From positions 599,984-625,519 of the forward strand of contig QEOQ01000519.1 of assembly GCA_010279815.1 (NCBI GenBank): 25,536 nt of DNA, read 5' to 3'. The notes under the pieces are model-generated. The model saw only the letters and a program-made list of their open reading frames with translations. It was not told where the DNA came from and made no database searches. Both the position numbers and the translations under genes were made by a program. The stretch is from Brachionus plicatilis (Eukaryota > Rotifera > Eurotatoria > Ploima > Brachionidae). Shown here one piece after another: positions 9,708 to 17,293 of the stretch; the stretch's first letter is position 1, and each line of letters opens with the position of its first letter.

Positions 9708-10156
9708 CTAGCAAACACGATGCCATTTTTGACAAACGCCCCAGCCAAGTTACAGCCTATGATGGAGAAAGTTTTGAAAGAATATTATATTAATGTTAGG
9801 ACCGTTTTGGTTCGAACTAAAACGGAGCTAATTAAGATCGTATGGAGAAAATGTAAGTGGTTTCAGTTGTCGATGGAATATCTTGGTCTTAAAGTCTGTA
9901 ACGGTGAATTCCTACTGGCCAGGAGCCTCACTAGATGGTAATGTATTTTAAGAGAGTATGATTTGATCTCGAATATCGTGAAGACCTTAAAAATGGAAAT
10001 GCCGATGCGCTTTCCCGATGGTTACTAAAACGAAGTGAAGAAGATGAGAACATCAACGAAATTGAAGAGGTAGAGAAGGCGATTAATCCTGGTATGGTGA
10101 TTAATAATGTTGTTTTACAGGAGGTGGAATGGTTAACAAGCGGTGAAAAGCCGTAA
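9684..10156 (+). pseudogene. Ty3/gypsy RT and RNase H fragments
   Basis: The frame 9684-9941 ends with residues KCKWFQLSMEYLGLKV followed by CNGEFL, the conserved palm-to-connection stretch of gypsy RT (usually KCxF...EYLGH.VG). After a short break, 9962-10156 encodes FDLEYREDLKNGNADALSRW, which is the end of the RNase H domain, and then an acidic linker. The RT active site (YxDD) and most of RNase H are missing, presumably through internal deletion. A dead fragment of the plus-strand element. Confidence 0.75.
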
Positions 10157-10507
10157 AGTAAAGACGGTTCAGATCTGTACATTTATTGCTGCAATTTTCG
10201 TGATTTCAGAATTTTTGGGAAAAACGTGTATCACTGTAATGATAAATCCGAATATGGTGTCCGTTTTCAGTACGTTGTACCGACCGCTCGGCGATCGTGC
10301 TCCGAAAACCTGTTCGAGACCCAGTACAAACGTTAGCCCCTACCCCGGATGCAGAAAATGAAGACCCAGATTACGTGGATGTTGCTGACGAACTTTAAAA
10401 AAAGAAGAATGATTTTGTTTTATTTTTTGTTTTATTTTTAATGTATGTTTTTGTTCTTTTTGGTTTTGTTTTTTTTTTGGGAAAGTCTCCATGAGGAAAC
10501 TTGATTT

Positions 10508-10519
10508 AAAGGGGGGGGA
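10508..10519 (+). promoter_or_regulatory. Polypurine tract of plus-strand gypsy element
   Basis: aaagggggggga stands immediately 5' of the second LTR-like block (TGTAACATCCCC at 10524). This is the standard position of the plus-strand primer for LTR-retrotransposon reverse transcription. Confidence 0.7.
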
Positions 10520-10523
10520 CTAA

Positions 10524-10582
10524 TGTAACATCCCCTCTACCCCAGCCCCTTCCTCCTGGGTCTCTGCTCCCTCTTATTATCT
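10524..10582 (+). repeat. Putative 3' LTR start
   Basis: TGTAACATCCCC directly follows the polypurine tract and is the direct-repeat partner of 8832-8890 (4 mismatches in 59). The end of this LTR cannot be fixed. Sequence after 10582 differs from that after 8890, so one of the two LTRs has been rearranged or truncated. Confidence 0.65.
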
Positions 10583-10651
10583 GCCGCCCTAGATCAGATT
10601 GCTCTTCTGACAAATTTTGGTCCGTTGCTGCCCAAAAACTGAAATTGTTCA

Positions 10652-10793
10652 TTTTTCGACCAATCCATTTTGGCCAGTCTTCCGGATTCTCACAGCAGTG
10701 TTTGGTTAGACAGGTAATTATTTCCCTATTTAATCTTTCTGTTTGACAATTTGTCTTCTGATTGAAGCCGTTCTGGTAGGCCTCGGTATCTAA
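10652..10793 (-). pseudogene. Ty3/gypsy integrase core fragment
   Basis: The minus strand reads EAYQNGFNQKTNCQTERLNR, then EIITCLTKHC and EDWPKWI. This corresponds to the last part of the DDE integrase core (usually YHPQTNGQTERLNR), and the catalytic Glu in QTER is kept. It is the natural upstream partner of the GPY/F-chromodomain segment at 8355-8831, from which the plus-strand element at 8832-10582 separates it. The two Asp boxes are absent; the fragment ends where the Tc1/mariner relic begins. Confidence 0.75.
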
Positions 10794-10798
10794 TTTTT

Positions 10799-11190
10799 AG
10801 AGATAAAAATTATATTTTTAGAGAGATTAGAAAAGATTGTACATCTAGTTATCAAAAACTCGCCAAGGTTTTTAATTCTAAGACTCAAGGGGATAGGGTT
10901 ACTAAGTATACTATAATGAGATATCTCCAAAATAAGGGTAAAGAGTCAGTAAAAAGTTTTAAAAAAAAAATTTTAAAGTTGTATATGCAATATCTTTACA
11001 GGATAATTAAACACTTTGTCTACATCAGCACCTTGGAAAATAATTTTTACCATCTATTGAACTCCTTTTTCGAGCCAGACGACACTTGGATTTTTCAGCA
11101 AGATGGCGCTTCAGCACATGCCGTTCACTCGGTAAGCCGCTGATTCAAAGAACAGATGTTTTTTAGAATTCTGGGTGATAAAAAATCAAG
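10799..11190 (+). pseudogene. Tc1/mariner transposase relic
   Basis: An open plus-strand frame reads REIRKDCTSSYQKLAKVFNS, then TKYTIMRYL, which matches the second helix-turn-helix region of Tc1-type transposases. After an apparent internal deletion it gives DDTWIFQQDGASAHAVHSVS, the conserved second-Asp box of the DDE/DDD catalytic domain. The conserved Trp codon just after SR is a TGA (11141-11143), and FKEQMFFRIL continues in frame beyond it. The catalytic Asp in QQDGA is kept, but the first and third acidic residues are missing. At about 115 codons it is far shorter than the roughly 340 usual for the family. No inverted terminal repeats were identified. Confidence 0.75.
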
Positions 11191-11546
11191 AAAATGATGC
11201 ACTACTTTGTTTGTATTGGTTTAACTTAACTGGTGCTGGAGTCTTTCCAAATCAAAATACAATTACATTCCCAAGCGAAACGATAATCTCAGATTCCGAT
11301 ATGAATGATGACGAGAGTTCAGAAGGATTTCTTACTACAGAAAGAATACATGACGAAAATATATTCGAGAAAGAGTGACCCTTAGATAAGGCAAGCCATA
11401 AGTTTGAATGTAAAATAGAGCAAAATCTCGACGAAGAGGATTTCGAATATTTCAAGATGGCATTAGTAAATTTACAAATTTACTCAGTAGATTTTGAGAA
11501 TCCAATATTTTTATATTTTTTCACAATTTTAAGCATTGACACGTAA
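11175..11546 (+). pseudogene. Acidic ORF with one in-frame stop, family unknown
   Basis: A frame of 67 codons (11175-11378) ends in a TGA and continues in the same frame for another 55 codons to a TAA at 11544-11546. The product is acidic and hydrophilic: SDSDMNDDESSEGF before the stop, then QNLDEEDFEYFKMAL after it. The protein-like part ends near 11470, where the flanking repeats of the KRBA2-like element begin. I do not recognise it. It may be an N-terminal or accessory segment of a transposon, or a broken host exon. Confidence 0.3.
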
Positions 11547-11567
11547 CGTAATTCTATAAATTTACTT

Positions 11568-11583
11568 AATCTCAAAATTTACT
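11568..11583. repeat. 16-nt inverted repeat flanking KRBA2-like copy 2 (left)
   Basis: aatctcaaaatttact is the exact reverse complement of 12820-12835, 3' of copy 2, and of 3405-3420, 3' of copy 1. It is a candidate subterminal inverted repeat of this element family. Confidence 0.5.
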
Positions 11584-11623
11584 ATTACATAAGTAAATAA
11601 ATAAATATATTGAGTGCATAATG

Positions 11624-11656
11624 CCCATAATACATAATATGATTATGTATTATGGG
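11624..11656. repeat. Perfect 15-bp palindrome
   Basis: cccataatacataat and attatgtattatggg are perfect complements separated by atg. The hairpin lies upstream of KRBA2-like copy 2. No U-tract terminator context follows, and a role is unknown. Confidence 0.8.
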
Positions 11657-11892
11657 ATTGATTTAAGCTGGGTTAAGTAAATTAAATAAAGTTTTGAATA
11701 TTGATTTAGCCAACGGAATTCTATAGAATTTTTAATTTCTTCTCGTAAATTACTAGATAATTTATGCGTAAACTTTGAGAACAATTTTGCTTAAATTTTG
11801 CTGAAAAATTATAATAAATCAAAAAATCTAAAAAGCATAAAAATGAAAATTAATTAAAAAAAACTAAAAACCATTTTGGTCATTATATTATT

Positions 11893-12696
11893 TTAAATGG
11901 TGACAAACGTCGAAAGTTTGTTCAATTGAAAAAAAACCATACTCACCACACAGGCATCAAATGTACCCCCTATAAAGCAGTATTTGGAATTGATACCCCT
12001 CTTGGCCTAAGTTTAACAACTATTCCAGTGAAAGAATGGTCAAAACTAGAAACAGCCAAACAATTGTTTGATGCTGTTGGGTATGCTTATAGCGAAGAGG
12101 AGTTAAGGGATGACAATGAGGAACATGACAGTCCTGAAGACGTTTTTGATCCCAAGGAGTACCAGATAAATGAATTAACTCAGAGATAGGACCAGAGATC
12201 AAAAGGGGCCGCTAATAATTTGCTTGAAACCCGCGAATTTGTTCGCGACAATTAAGCAAAGCAAGCTGAGACAATGATGATAAGGAGTAAAAAGTACATA
12301 CCCAATGTCAATTTTGGAGATTTTGTATTTTTGCGAATCCCCGATGTTGACAAAGGGCTTACTGAAGCTCCTAACCTAATGTGTCGCGTCATATACATTG
12401 ATTTCCAATTTCAATTTTATGAACTAGCTTGTGAAGCGGGAGTTTTTACTGATATATTTGCTAGAAATTGCTTCGATTTGTTAAAAGACTCAAATCTGAC
12501 ATTAAATGTCAATACAAGCAAATCAGTTAAAGGCATAAGAGCGGCAGTAAATGAGCTCTCAATTGGCGGAGGGCAAGGGATAGTTAAATGTAACTGTACA
12601 TCCGCTTGTTCAACTAATCGATGCTCATGTCAAAAATCAAATTTACTTTGCAATTCCCGTTGTCATGGCTCAAATCCGGCATGCAAAAATAAATAA
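11893..12696 (+). pseudogene. KRBA2-like (integrase-derived) transposon relic, copy 2
   Basis: The first frame (open from about 11893 to a TAG at 12187-12189) carries the end of an integrase core (RRKFVQLKKNHTHHTGIKC, then TPYKAVFG) and an acidic linker (SEEELRDDNEEHDSPEDVFD). After stops at 12187 and 12255, a second frame (12274-12696) carries the C-terminal module ([30 protein letters not shown]). It finishes with an intact Cys-rich tail: VKCNCTSACSTNRCSC, then LLCNSRCH and PACKNK. This arrangement is known from KRAB-A domain-containing protein 2-like proteins of invertebrates, which derive from Ginger/gypsy-type integrases. The 5' part of the core with the catalytic Asp boxes is absent. 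The element is dead, though its last 140 codons are uninterrupted. Confidence 0.75.
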
Positions 12697-12765
12697 AAAA
12701 TTTATTTTTTTTAAATATTATTTTATTTTACTTTACTTTACAAATTTACTTAAACTTTACAGTTA

Positions 12766-12806
12766 TTCTCGTAAATTACTAAAACATTTCCAGTAAATAA
12801 CGAGAA
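12766..12806. repeat. Imperfect foldback 3' of KRBA2-like copy 2
   Basis: ttctcgtaaattactaa (12766-12782) pairs with ccagtaaataacgagaa (12790-12806) at 13 of 17 positions. It is homologous to 3337-3391. The left-arm sequence ttctcgtaaattacta also occurs in direct orientation at 11740-11755, 5' of the copy. Confidence 0.6.
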
Positions 12807-12819
12807 AAAATAAAATATC

Positions 12820-12835
12820 AGTAAATTTTGAGATT
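12820..12835. repeat. 16-nt inverted repeat flanking KRBA2-like copy 2 (right)
   Basis: agtaaattttgagatt is the exact inverted partner of 11568-11583. The conserved 3' flank shared by both copies continues to about 12919 (cgtaattctatagattt...gataaca). Confidence 0.5.
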
Positions 12836-13029
12836 TCTTTTTTTTATTCAGTATTTACAAATTTACGTATAAGAACGTAATTCTATAGATTTCCGTGTTT
12901 TACATTTTTACGATAACATATTAATAAAGATTTTTTAATTCAAATTAATGATTTTTTTTTCTCTGAAATATCTCCAATTTTTCTTCAAAATAATTCTACA
13001 AAAAAAATGTAAATAGTCTTAAAAATGTG

Positions 13030-13832
13030 TGAAGATTTTAGACTAAGAATTGAATTAAGTTAAATCTTTACAAGACTCAAATGATGCGGATCAATAGATC
13101 TAAGAAGGACAATATAAAACTTGAACACTGTGGAGAGGAAAATGAATGGGTTAAAAAGTTAAAATATTTGGGTGTATGGGTTGATTGAAAGTGTTTTAGT
13201 AATGAGCTCCTAAGAGAAAGAAGACTCGCTACATGGAGAGTTTTTTACTTATTAAAAACGAACTTAGATATTTCAAACATAAATATAACCCCCCAGCTTA
13301 ACTAAATCCTATTTAAAACTTATGTTCGACCTTTCATGTATTATGGGCTTGAAAACTGTTTAATAAGTAAAACAGAACGAAGAAAAGTTCAAACAATGGA
13401 AGGATTAATGATTGACAAATGCTTAAATTAAGTAAAAGATCCCGTACGATCCCGTATTGAGTGCGTAAAGAAACCTTCTTTATGCACTCAATATAGAACC
13501 AGTGGAATCAAAGATAAAAAAGATGAAACTAAACTTTGGTATTAGAATTTTTGAGAATGAATACACTGTGAAAATATTTGGAACACGGAAAAAAAGTGGC
13601 AAATAAATAATAGCAACCAAATAAATTTATAAATAAATTGAAAGAAATTATTGGCGAGAGCAGTATAATAAGCACTGAAAAACTAAAAGAGATGCTGAAT
13701 AAAATTAAAGAGGAAGACGGAAAAAATAGCAGAAACGGTATTTGTGAGTCAATAAAGTATTGCCTAGAGAAAATAGAAGAAAGAAAAGAAGAACTTAAAC
13801 TATTAGTAAAAGTATATTTACCTGGGAAATAA
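13030..13832 (+). pseudogene. LINE ORF2 C-terminal relic
   Basis: The plus strand reads the thumb and C-terminal part of a non-LTR reverse transcriptase: MRINRSKKDN, VKKLKYLGVWVD, RRLATWRVFYLLKTNL, then FKTYVRPFMYYGLENCL. This is the usual 'YLG...W...Y.RP...YG' layout. After a damaged stretch (13438-13478) the protein resumes with LYALNIEPVESKIKKMKLNF then GIRIFENEYT. It ends in a Lys/Glu-rich helix-forming tail with a stop at 13830-13832. In-frame stops occur near 13186, 13302 and 13430. It differs from the minus-strand LINE at 1930-2436, so two LINE families are present. The palm with its catalytic Asp residues is missing (5' truncation, as usual for LINEs). Confidence 0.8.
13455..13493. 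repeat. 16-bp hairpin inside the LINE relic
   Basis: tattgagtgcgtaaag (13455-13470) pairs with ctttatgcactcaata (13478-13493), with one G-T wobble and a 7-nt loop. The right arm is LINE coding sequence; the left arm is an inverted copy of it that breaks the reading frame. Just before it, gatcccgta is duplicated (13438-13446 and 13448-13456). Confidence 0.7.
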
Positions 13833-13852
13833 AGAATCCAATGTCCAACCAA

Positions 13853-14549
13853 TTTTTTCTTTTGTCAGCTAGTTTATTTTAGCTAAAAACTTAAATTTAA
13901 TTTATTTACTACAATTAATTTATTTTTAATTTTTTATACAAATTATGTAAAAATGTGTAAATTTAATTTTTTAAGACTCAATGTATATACTCGGTTATTA
14001 CTAAAACACGGACCTCCAGTTTTTAAATAAAACACGGACCCATACTTATCTCCCCCATTAAAACTATGCCATTTATCCCCCACCATTTTTCTAGTACAAA
14101 ATTTTACCAGCTTTCACGCAAGACCAAAATCTAAGCTCTAGCACATTTGGTTCGCCCTCCATTTAAGCTTGAAATCAAAATAGATAGTTTTAATTAATCA
14201 AATTTATTTTTTAAGACTCTGTTTATTTAATTTTTTATTTCATTTTTTAAATTTTTTCCATTATATAATTAATGAATTTAAAATTTTTTTTTCTTTTTTG
14301 CATGTCACTAAAATACTTCTTACATTTGATTTCACTTGAGATTTTTTACAAAACTGGAAAAAAGATTGATAATTAATTTTTATTATTTTGTATTAAAAAA
14401 CATAGAAATATAGAGGAAGGATATTAATAAATATTCGGTCGATAAGAAAAATCGCTAAATGTTTTAGCTAATTTATTTAAAAACGATTTATTTTTCTTCA
14501 ACAAATAAAAATAATTACCGAAAACTCGGTACCACTCCTCTTGGAACAA
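13853..14549. other. Non-coding AT-rich stretch with a short repeat
   Basis: No gene is seen. aaaacacggacc occurs twice (14003-14014 and 14029-14040). The following 130 bases are unusually C-rich for this window (tctcccccatt, tatcccccacc), suggesting an inserted foreign fragment of unknown type. The stretch ends at the assembly gap. Confidence 0.4.
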
Positions 14550-15011
14550 NNNNNNNNNNNNNNNNNNNNNNNNNNNNNNNNNNNNNNNNNNNNNNNNNNN
14601 NNNNNNNNNNNNNNNNNNNNNNNNNNNNNNNNNNNNNNNNNNNNNNNNNNNNNNNNNNNNNNNNNNNNNNNNNNNNNNNNNNNNNNNNNNNNNNNNNNNN
14701 NNNNNNNNNNNNNNNNNNNNNNNNNNNNNNNNNNNNNNNNNNNNNNNNNNNNNNNNNNNNNNNNNNNNNNNNNNNNNNNNNNNNNNNNNNNNNNNNNNNN
14801 NNNNNNNNNNNNNNNNNNNNNNNNNNNNNNNNNNNNNNNNNNNNNNNNNNNNNNNNNNNNNNNNNNNNNNNNNNNNNNNNNNNNNNNNNNNNNNNNNNNN
14901 NNNNNNNNNNNNNNNNNNNNNNNNNNNNNNNNNNNNNNNNNNNNNNNNNNNNNNNNNNNNNNNNNNNNNNNNNNNNNNNNNNNNNNNNNNNNNNNNNNNN
15001 NNNNNNNNNNN
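14550..15011. other. Assembly gap (462 Ns)
   Basis: Unknown bases. Frames that appear to run through it are artefacts of the Ns. Confidence 0.99.
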
Positions 15012-15246
15012 GAACCATAGTTCACATAACCGACTAAACCCAAAAAACTTTTTTTTTTCTTTAAAAACTATTACTTAAGTGATAATTAAAGTTCGTTTGA
15101 TGCGATTTAACAAATGCTCAATTAAAAAAAATGCAAAACAGAGTTTAGATAGTTTTTTAAACTACAAATATTATCTTAAGGATCATCATATCACAAACTA
15201 AAAGTCAGAATTTATAAAAAAAACAAAGTTTTTAATGTTTGCAATA

Positions 15247-15540
15247 TTAACTTAAAATTATTTTTTATTTGAAACTGAAAAAAATATTTGAAACATCACA
15301 CTTTTTCAATGTTATTTCAACATTGGATGCATTTTGTAATTCAAACACAAAAAATTAAACAATTTAGATTTTCAAATATAAAATAAAACTTGTTCTATTT
15401 CAATAAAAAGTAGAATTTCAAATATGATAATGCTTGAAATATTTACTTAATTTTTTTTATTTTAAGCTGAAAAAACTATTTGAATCAATGTTTATCCAAC
15501 AGTAGATGCATTTTGTAATTCAAACTCAAAAAATTAAAAC
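15247..15540 (+). repeat. Diverged ~100-bp direct repeat, two copies
   Basis: Blocks at about 15247-15360 and 15439-15540 share tttactta..., ctgaaaaa...tatttgaa, and end with an almost identical 34-nt stretch (gatgcattttgtaattcaaa then (a/t)-containing tail; 15326-15359 and 15505-15538, one mismatch). The spacing is 179 nt. No coding potential; possibly an AT-rich satellite remnant or a duplicated non-autonomous element. The rest of 15012-15660 holds nothing I can identify. Confidence 0.55.
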
Positions 15541-15689
15541 ACACATACTACATAATATATAATACTGATTTGCTACAAGGATTTGACGATTGTTTGTGAT
15601 AAATTTTTTTTATTATTAATACTTTTAATTTATAATGCTCTTTTTTTAAACGAAGTTTATTTTCGTGCCAATTATCGTCTAATAAATTT

Positions 15690-16500
15690 TAGTTAACATT
15701 TACAAACTCTTTGGTAATTTTCCTCGATCTCGACCTAAGCCTATCATACTGAACAATTTGACATTTGTTGTCATTAGGATTAATGAGTTCGTAATTAAAA
15801 TTACTAATAACTTTTTTATTAAAATTAGATCATGAAATTTTGGTTCAAAGCTTTTATATAATATCATATGACAAACAATAATCCATAAAAAACTTTTGGA
15901 ACGACTATACCCTTCCTTATTCTTAAGTTTCAAAGTTCTATTTTCTAGCATTGAATTCTTGAGATATATATTTCAGCTTTTCTAAGAATCTGATTGTGAA
16001 TGAAGGTCTGTTAGGTTATTTTGTTTTCCAGAACAGAAAACACTAAGTAGTAGGGTTAAACTTTTGAAAATTAAGAAGAAGTTTAAAACCACGATTGGGC
16101 TCCTTTGACTTGAACAATGTCCTAGCGGTTTAAGATCCGGAGAAAAAAACTTGATGTTCTGTCAATAAAATATAAGATTCGAAAATTGGCTGACCAAACT
16201 AAAGCCAACATTTATCTTTTATTTGTCAAAATATTCTTTTTACAGGGATTTAACTGACGACTTACGTAAGCTCCTGGATGAATCTTGCCATCGACTATTT
16301 GAGTCAATACTGCACCAATACCTACACCGGAGGCATCTGTGCAGATTGCAAACTCTTTGTCAAAATTAGGACGAATTAACAAAAGTTGTGTTTTTAGCTT
16401 AATAACTGAGTCCTGAGATTCTTTTGTCCAACTAAACATCTTCTTATCTTTGGTCAACTTGGATAATCATGTGGGCGTCGTATCAAAAAATCAATTATTA
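15690..16500 (-). pseudogene. Ty3/gypsy pol relic: RNase H and integrase C-terminus
   Basis: Upstream on the minus strand (16500-16140) lies the RT-RNase H region: LTKDKKMFSW, then NFDKEFAICTDASGVGIGAV, GAYVSRQLNP, and after a stop MLALVWSANFR. The catalytic Asp in TDAS is retained. At 15870-15690 an integrase C-terminal GPY/F-like segment follows: KSFEPKFHD, then after a one-base shift NYELINPNDNKCQIVQYDRL. The integrase zinc finger and catalytic core that should lie between are absent, so the element has a large internal deletion. No chromodomain follows. The fragment is 3' of the bZIP gene and on the same strand. Confidence 0.75.
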
Positions 16501-17202
16501 TAATAGCATGATTAATTAAGCAATGTGTGAAAATATCTAGGTAAAAATGGTATGAACACATAATAGCTGTCTTAAAATACCAATACTAAAATAGCTTAAT
16601 CAGTTTAGCTTTGTTTGAAAATGGCTTTGTTAAAGGCGTATAAAATCTGACTTAAAATAGCATTTATTTATTTAAAAAAAAAAAAGAGAAAATATATTTT
16701 TTTTTAATTTTTATTTAAGAGGTAATAGTATTATTGAATATTGGAAGCTTGAATTCAGCATTTATTTATTTGTTTAGAACTATTTTTAAAATCTCATATT
16801 TTTAAAGAATTATTTGAGCGAATACTTCACACGACACATCTAATTAATGAGCTTGTTAGAATTGAATTTTATTAAAATAAAAATTTTCAAAAAATATTTA
16901 TTCAAAAAAAAAAAATATTTAAATGTAAAGAAAATTATAAAAGTTATAATAATAATGAGCTTTAATAATTTACCAGGAAACAAGACGCGAAGTTTTTACC
17001 TATTTTATAAATAAGATACTTTTTATTTTCAAAATTTTAAATGTTCTTTTTATTAAAGTCAATAGATAATATTTGATGACAACTTAAATTTCTAGGGTTT
17101 TAAAAAATTATCTTAAATAAATTTTCTCTAAAAACGCTCATTTTTACTGTTTTCAATAATAAAAAATTACTTTTTCAATTATTTAACATAAAAACTAAAA
17201 CA
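16501..17202. other. AT-rich spacer downstream of the bZIP gene
   Basis: Between the gypsy relic and the 3' end of the bZIP gene I see only A/T runs and no coding frame or RNA gene. Confidence 0.4.
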
Positions 17203-17208
17203 TTTATT
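17203..17208 (-). terminator. Candidate poly(A) signal of the bZIP gene
   Basis: AATAAA on the minus strand, 86 nt past the stop codon at 17294-17296. AT-rich DNA gives such hexamers often, so this is only a candidate. Confidence 0.4.
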
Positions 17209-17293
17209 TTTTTTTTAAATTGGCTTGAAATTTTAAAAAATTTGTTTTTTTTTCAGTTTTCACAACACTTTTAAATAGAATTCTGTAACTGAT

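Larger units (their letters stand above)
8832..10582 (+). mobile_element. Internally deleted Ty3/gypsy retrotransposon inserted in another
   Basis: Between the two LTR-like blocks the plus strand carries, in order: a small hydrophobic ORF (9039-9233), a gag-position frame (9234-9511), a 27-nt tandem repeat (9598-9707), a fragment of reverse transcriptase (up to 9941), the end of RNase H with NADALSRW (9962-10156), a short pol C-terminus ending DPDYVDVADEL (stop 10396-10398), and a polypurine tract. Integrase and most of RT are missing. The interior is visibly richer in G and C than the rest of the window. The element interrupts the integrase of the minus-strand chromodomain element, so it is the younger of the two. 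Confidence 0.7.

Noticed and set aside
9803..9820. ttggttcgaact as a tRNA T-loop
   Set aside because: No acceptor, D or anticodon stems around it; it lies in the gypsy RT fragment.
11608..13494. 14-nt inverted match atattgagtgcata as terminal repeats of one large element
   Set aside because: The right copy is ordinary LINE coding sequence, so a shared terminus is unlikely.
13529..13852. 107-codon minus-strand frame
   Set aside because: Antisense to the C-terminal LINE segment, which has clear sense homology.
14498..15043. Long frames running through the N block
   Set aside because: Artefacts of unknown bases; only a few real codons at the ends.
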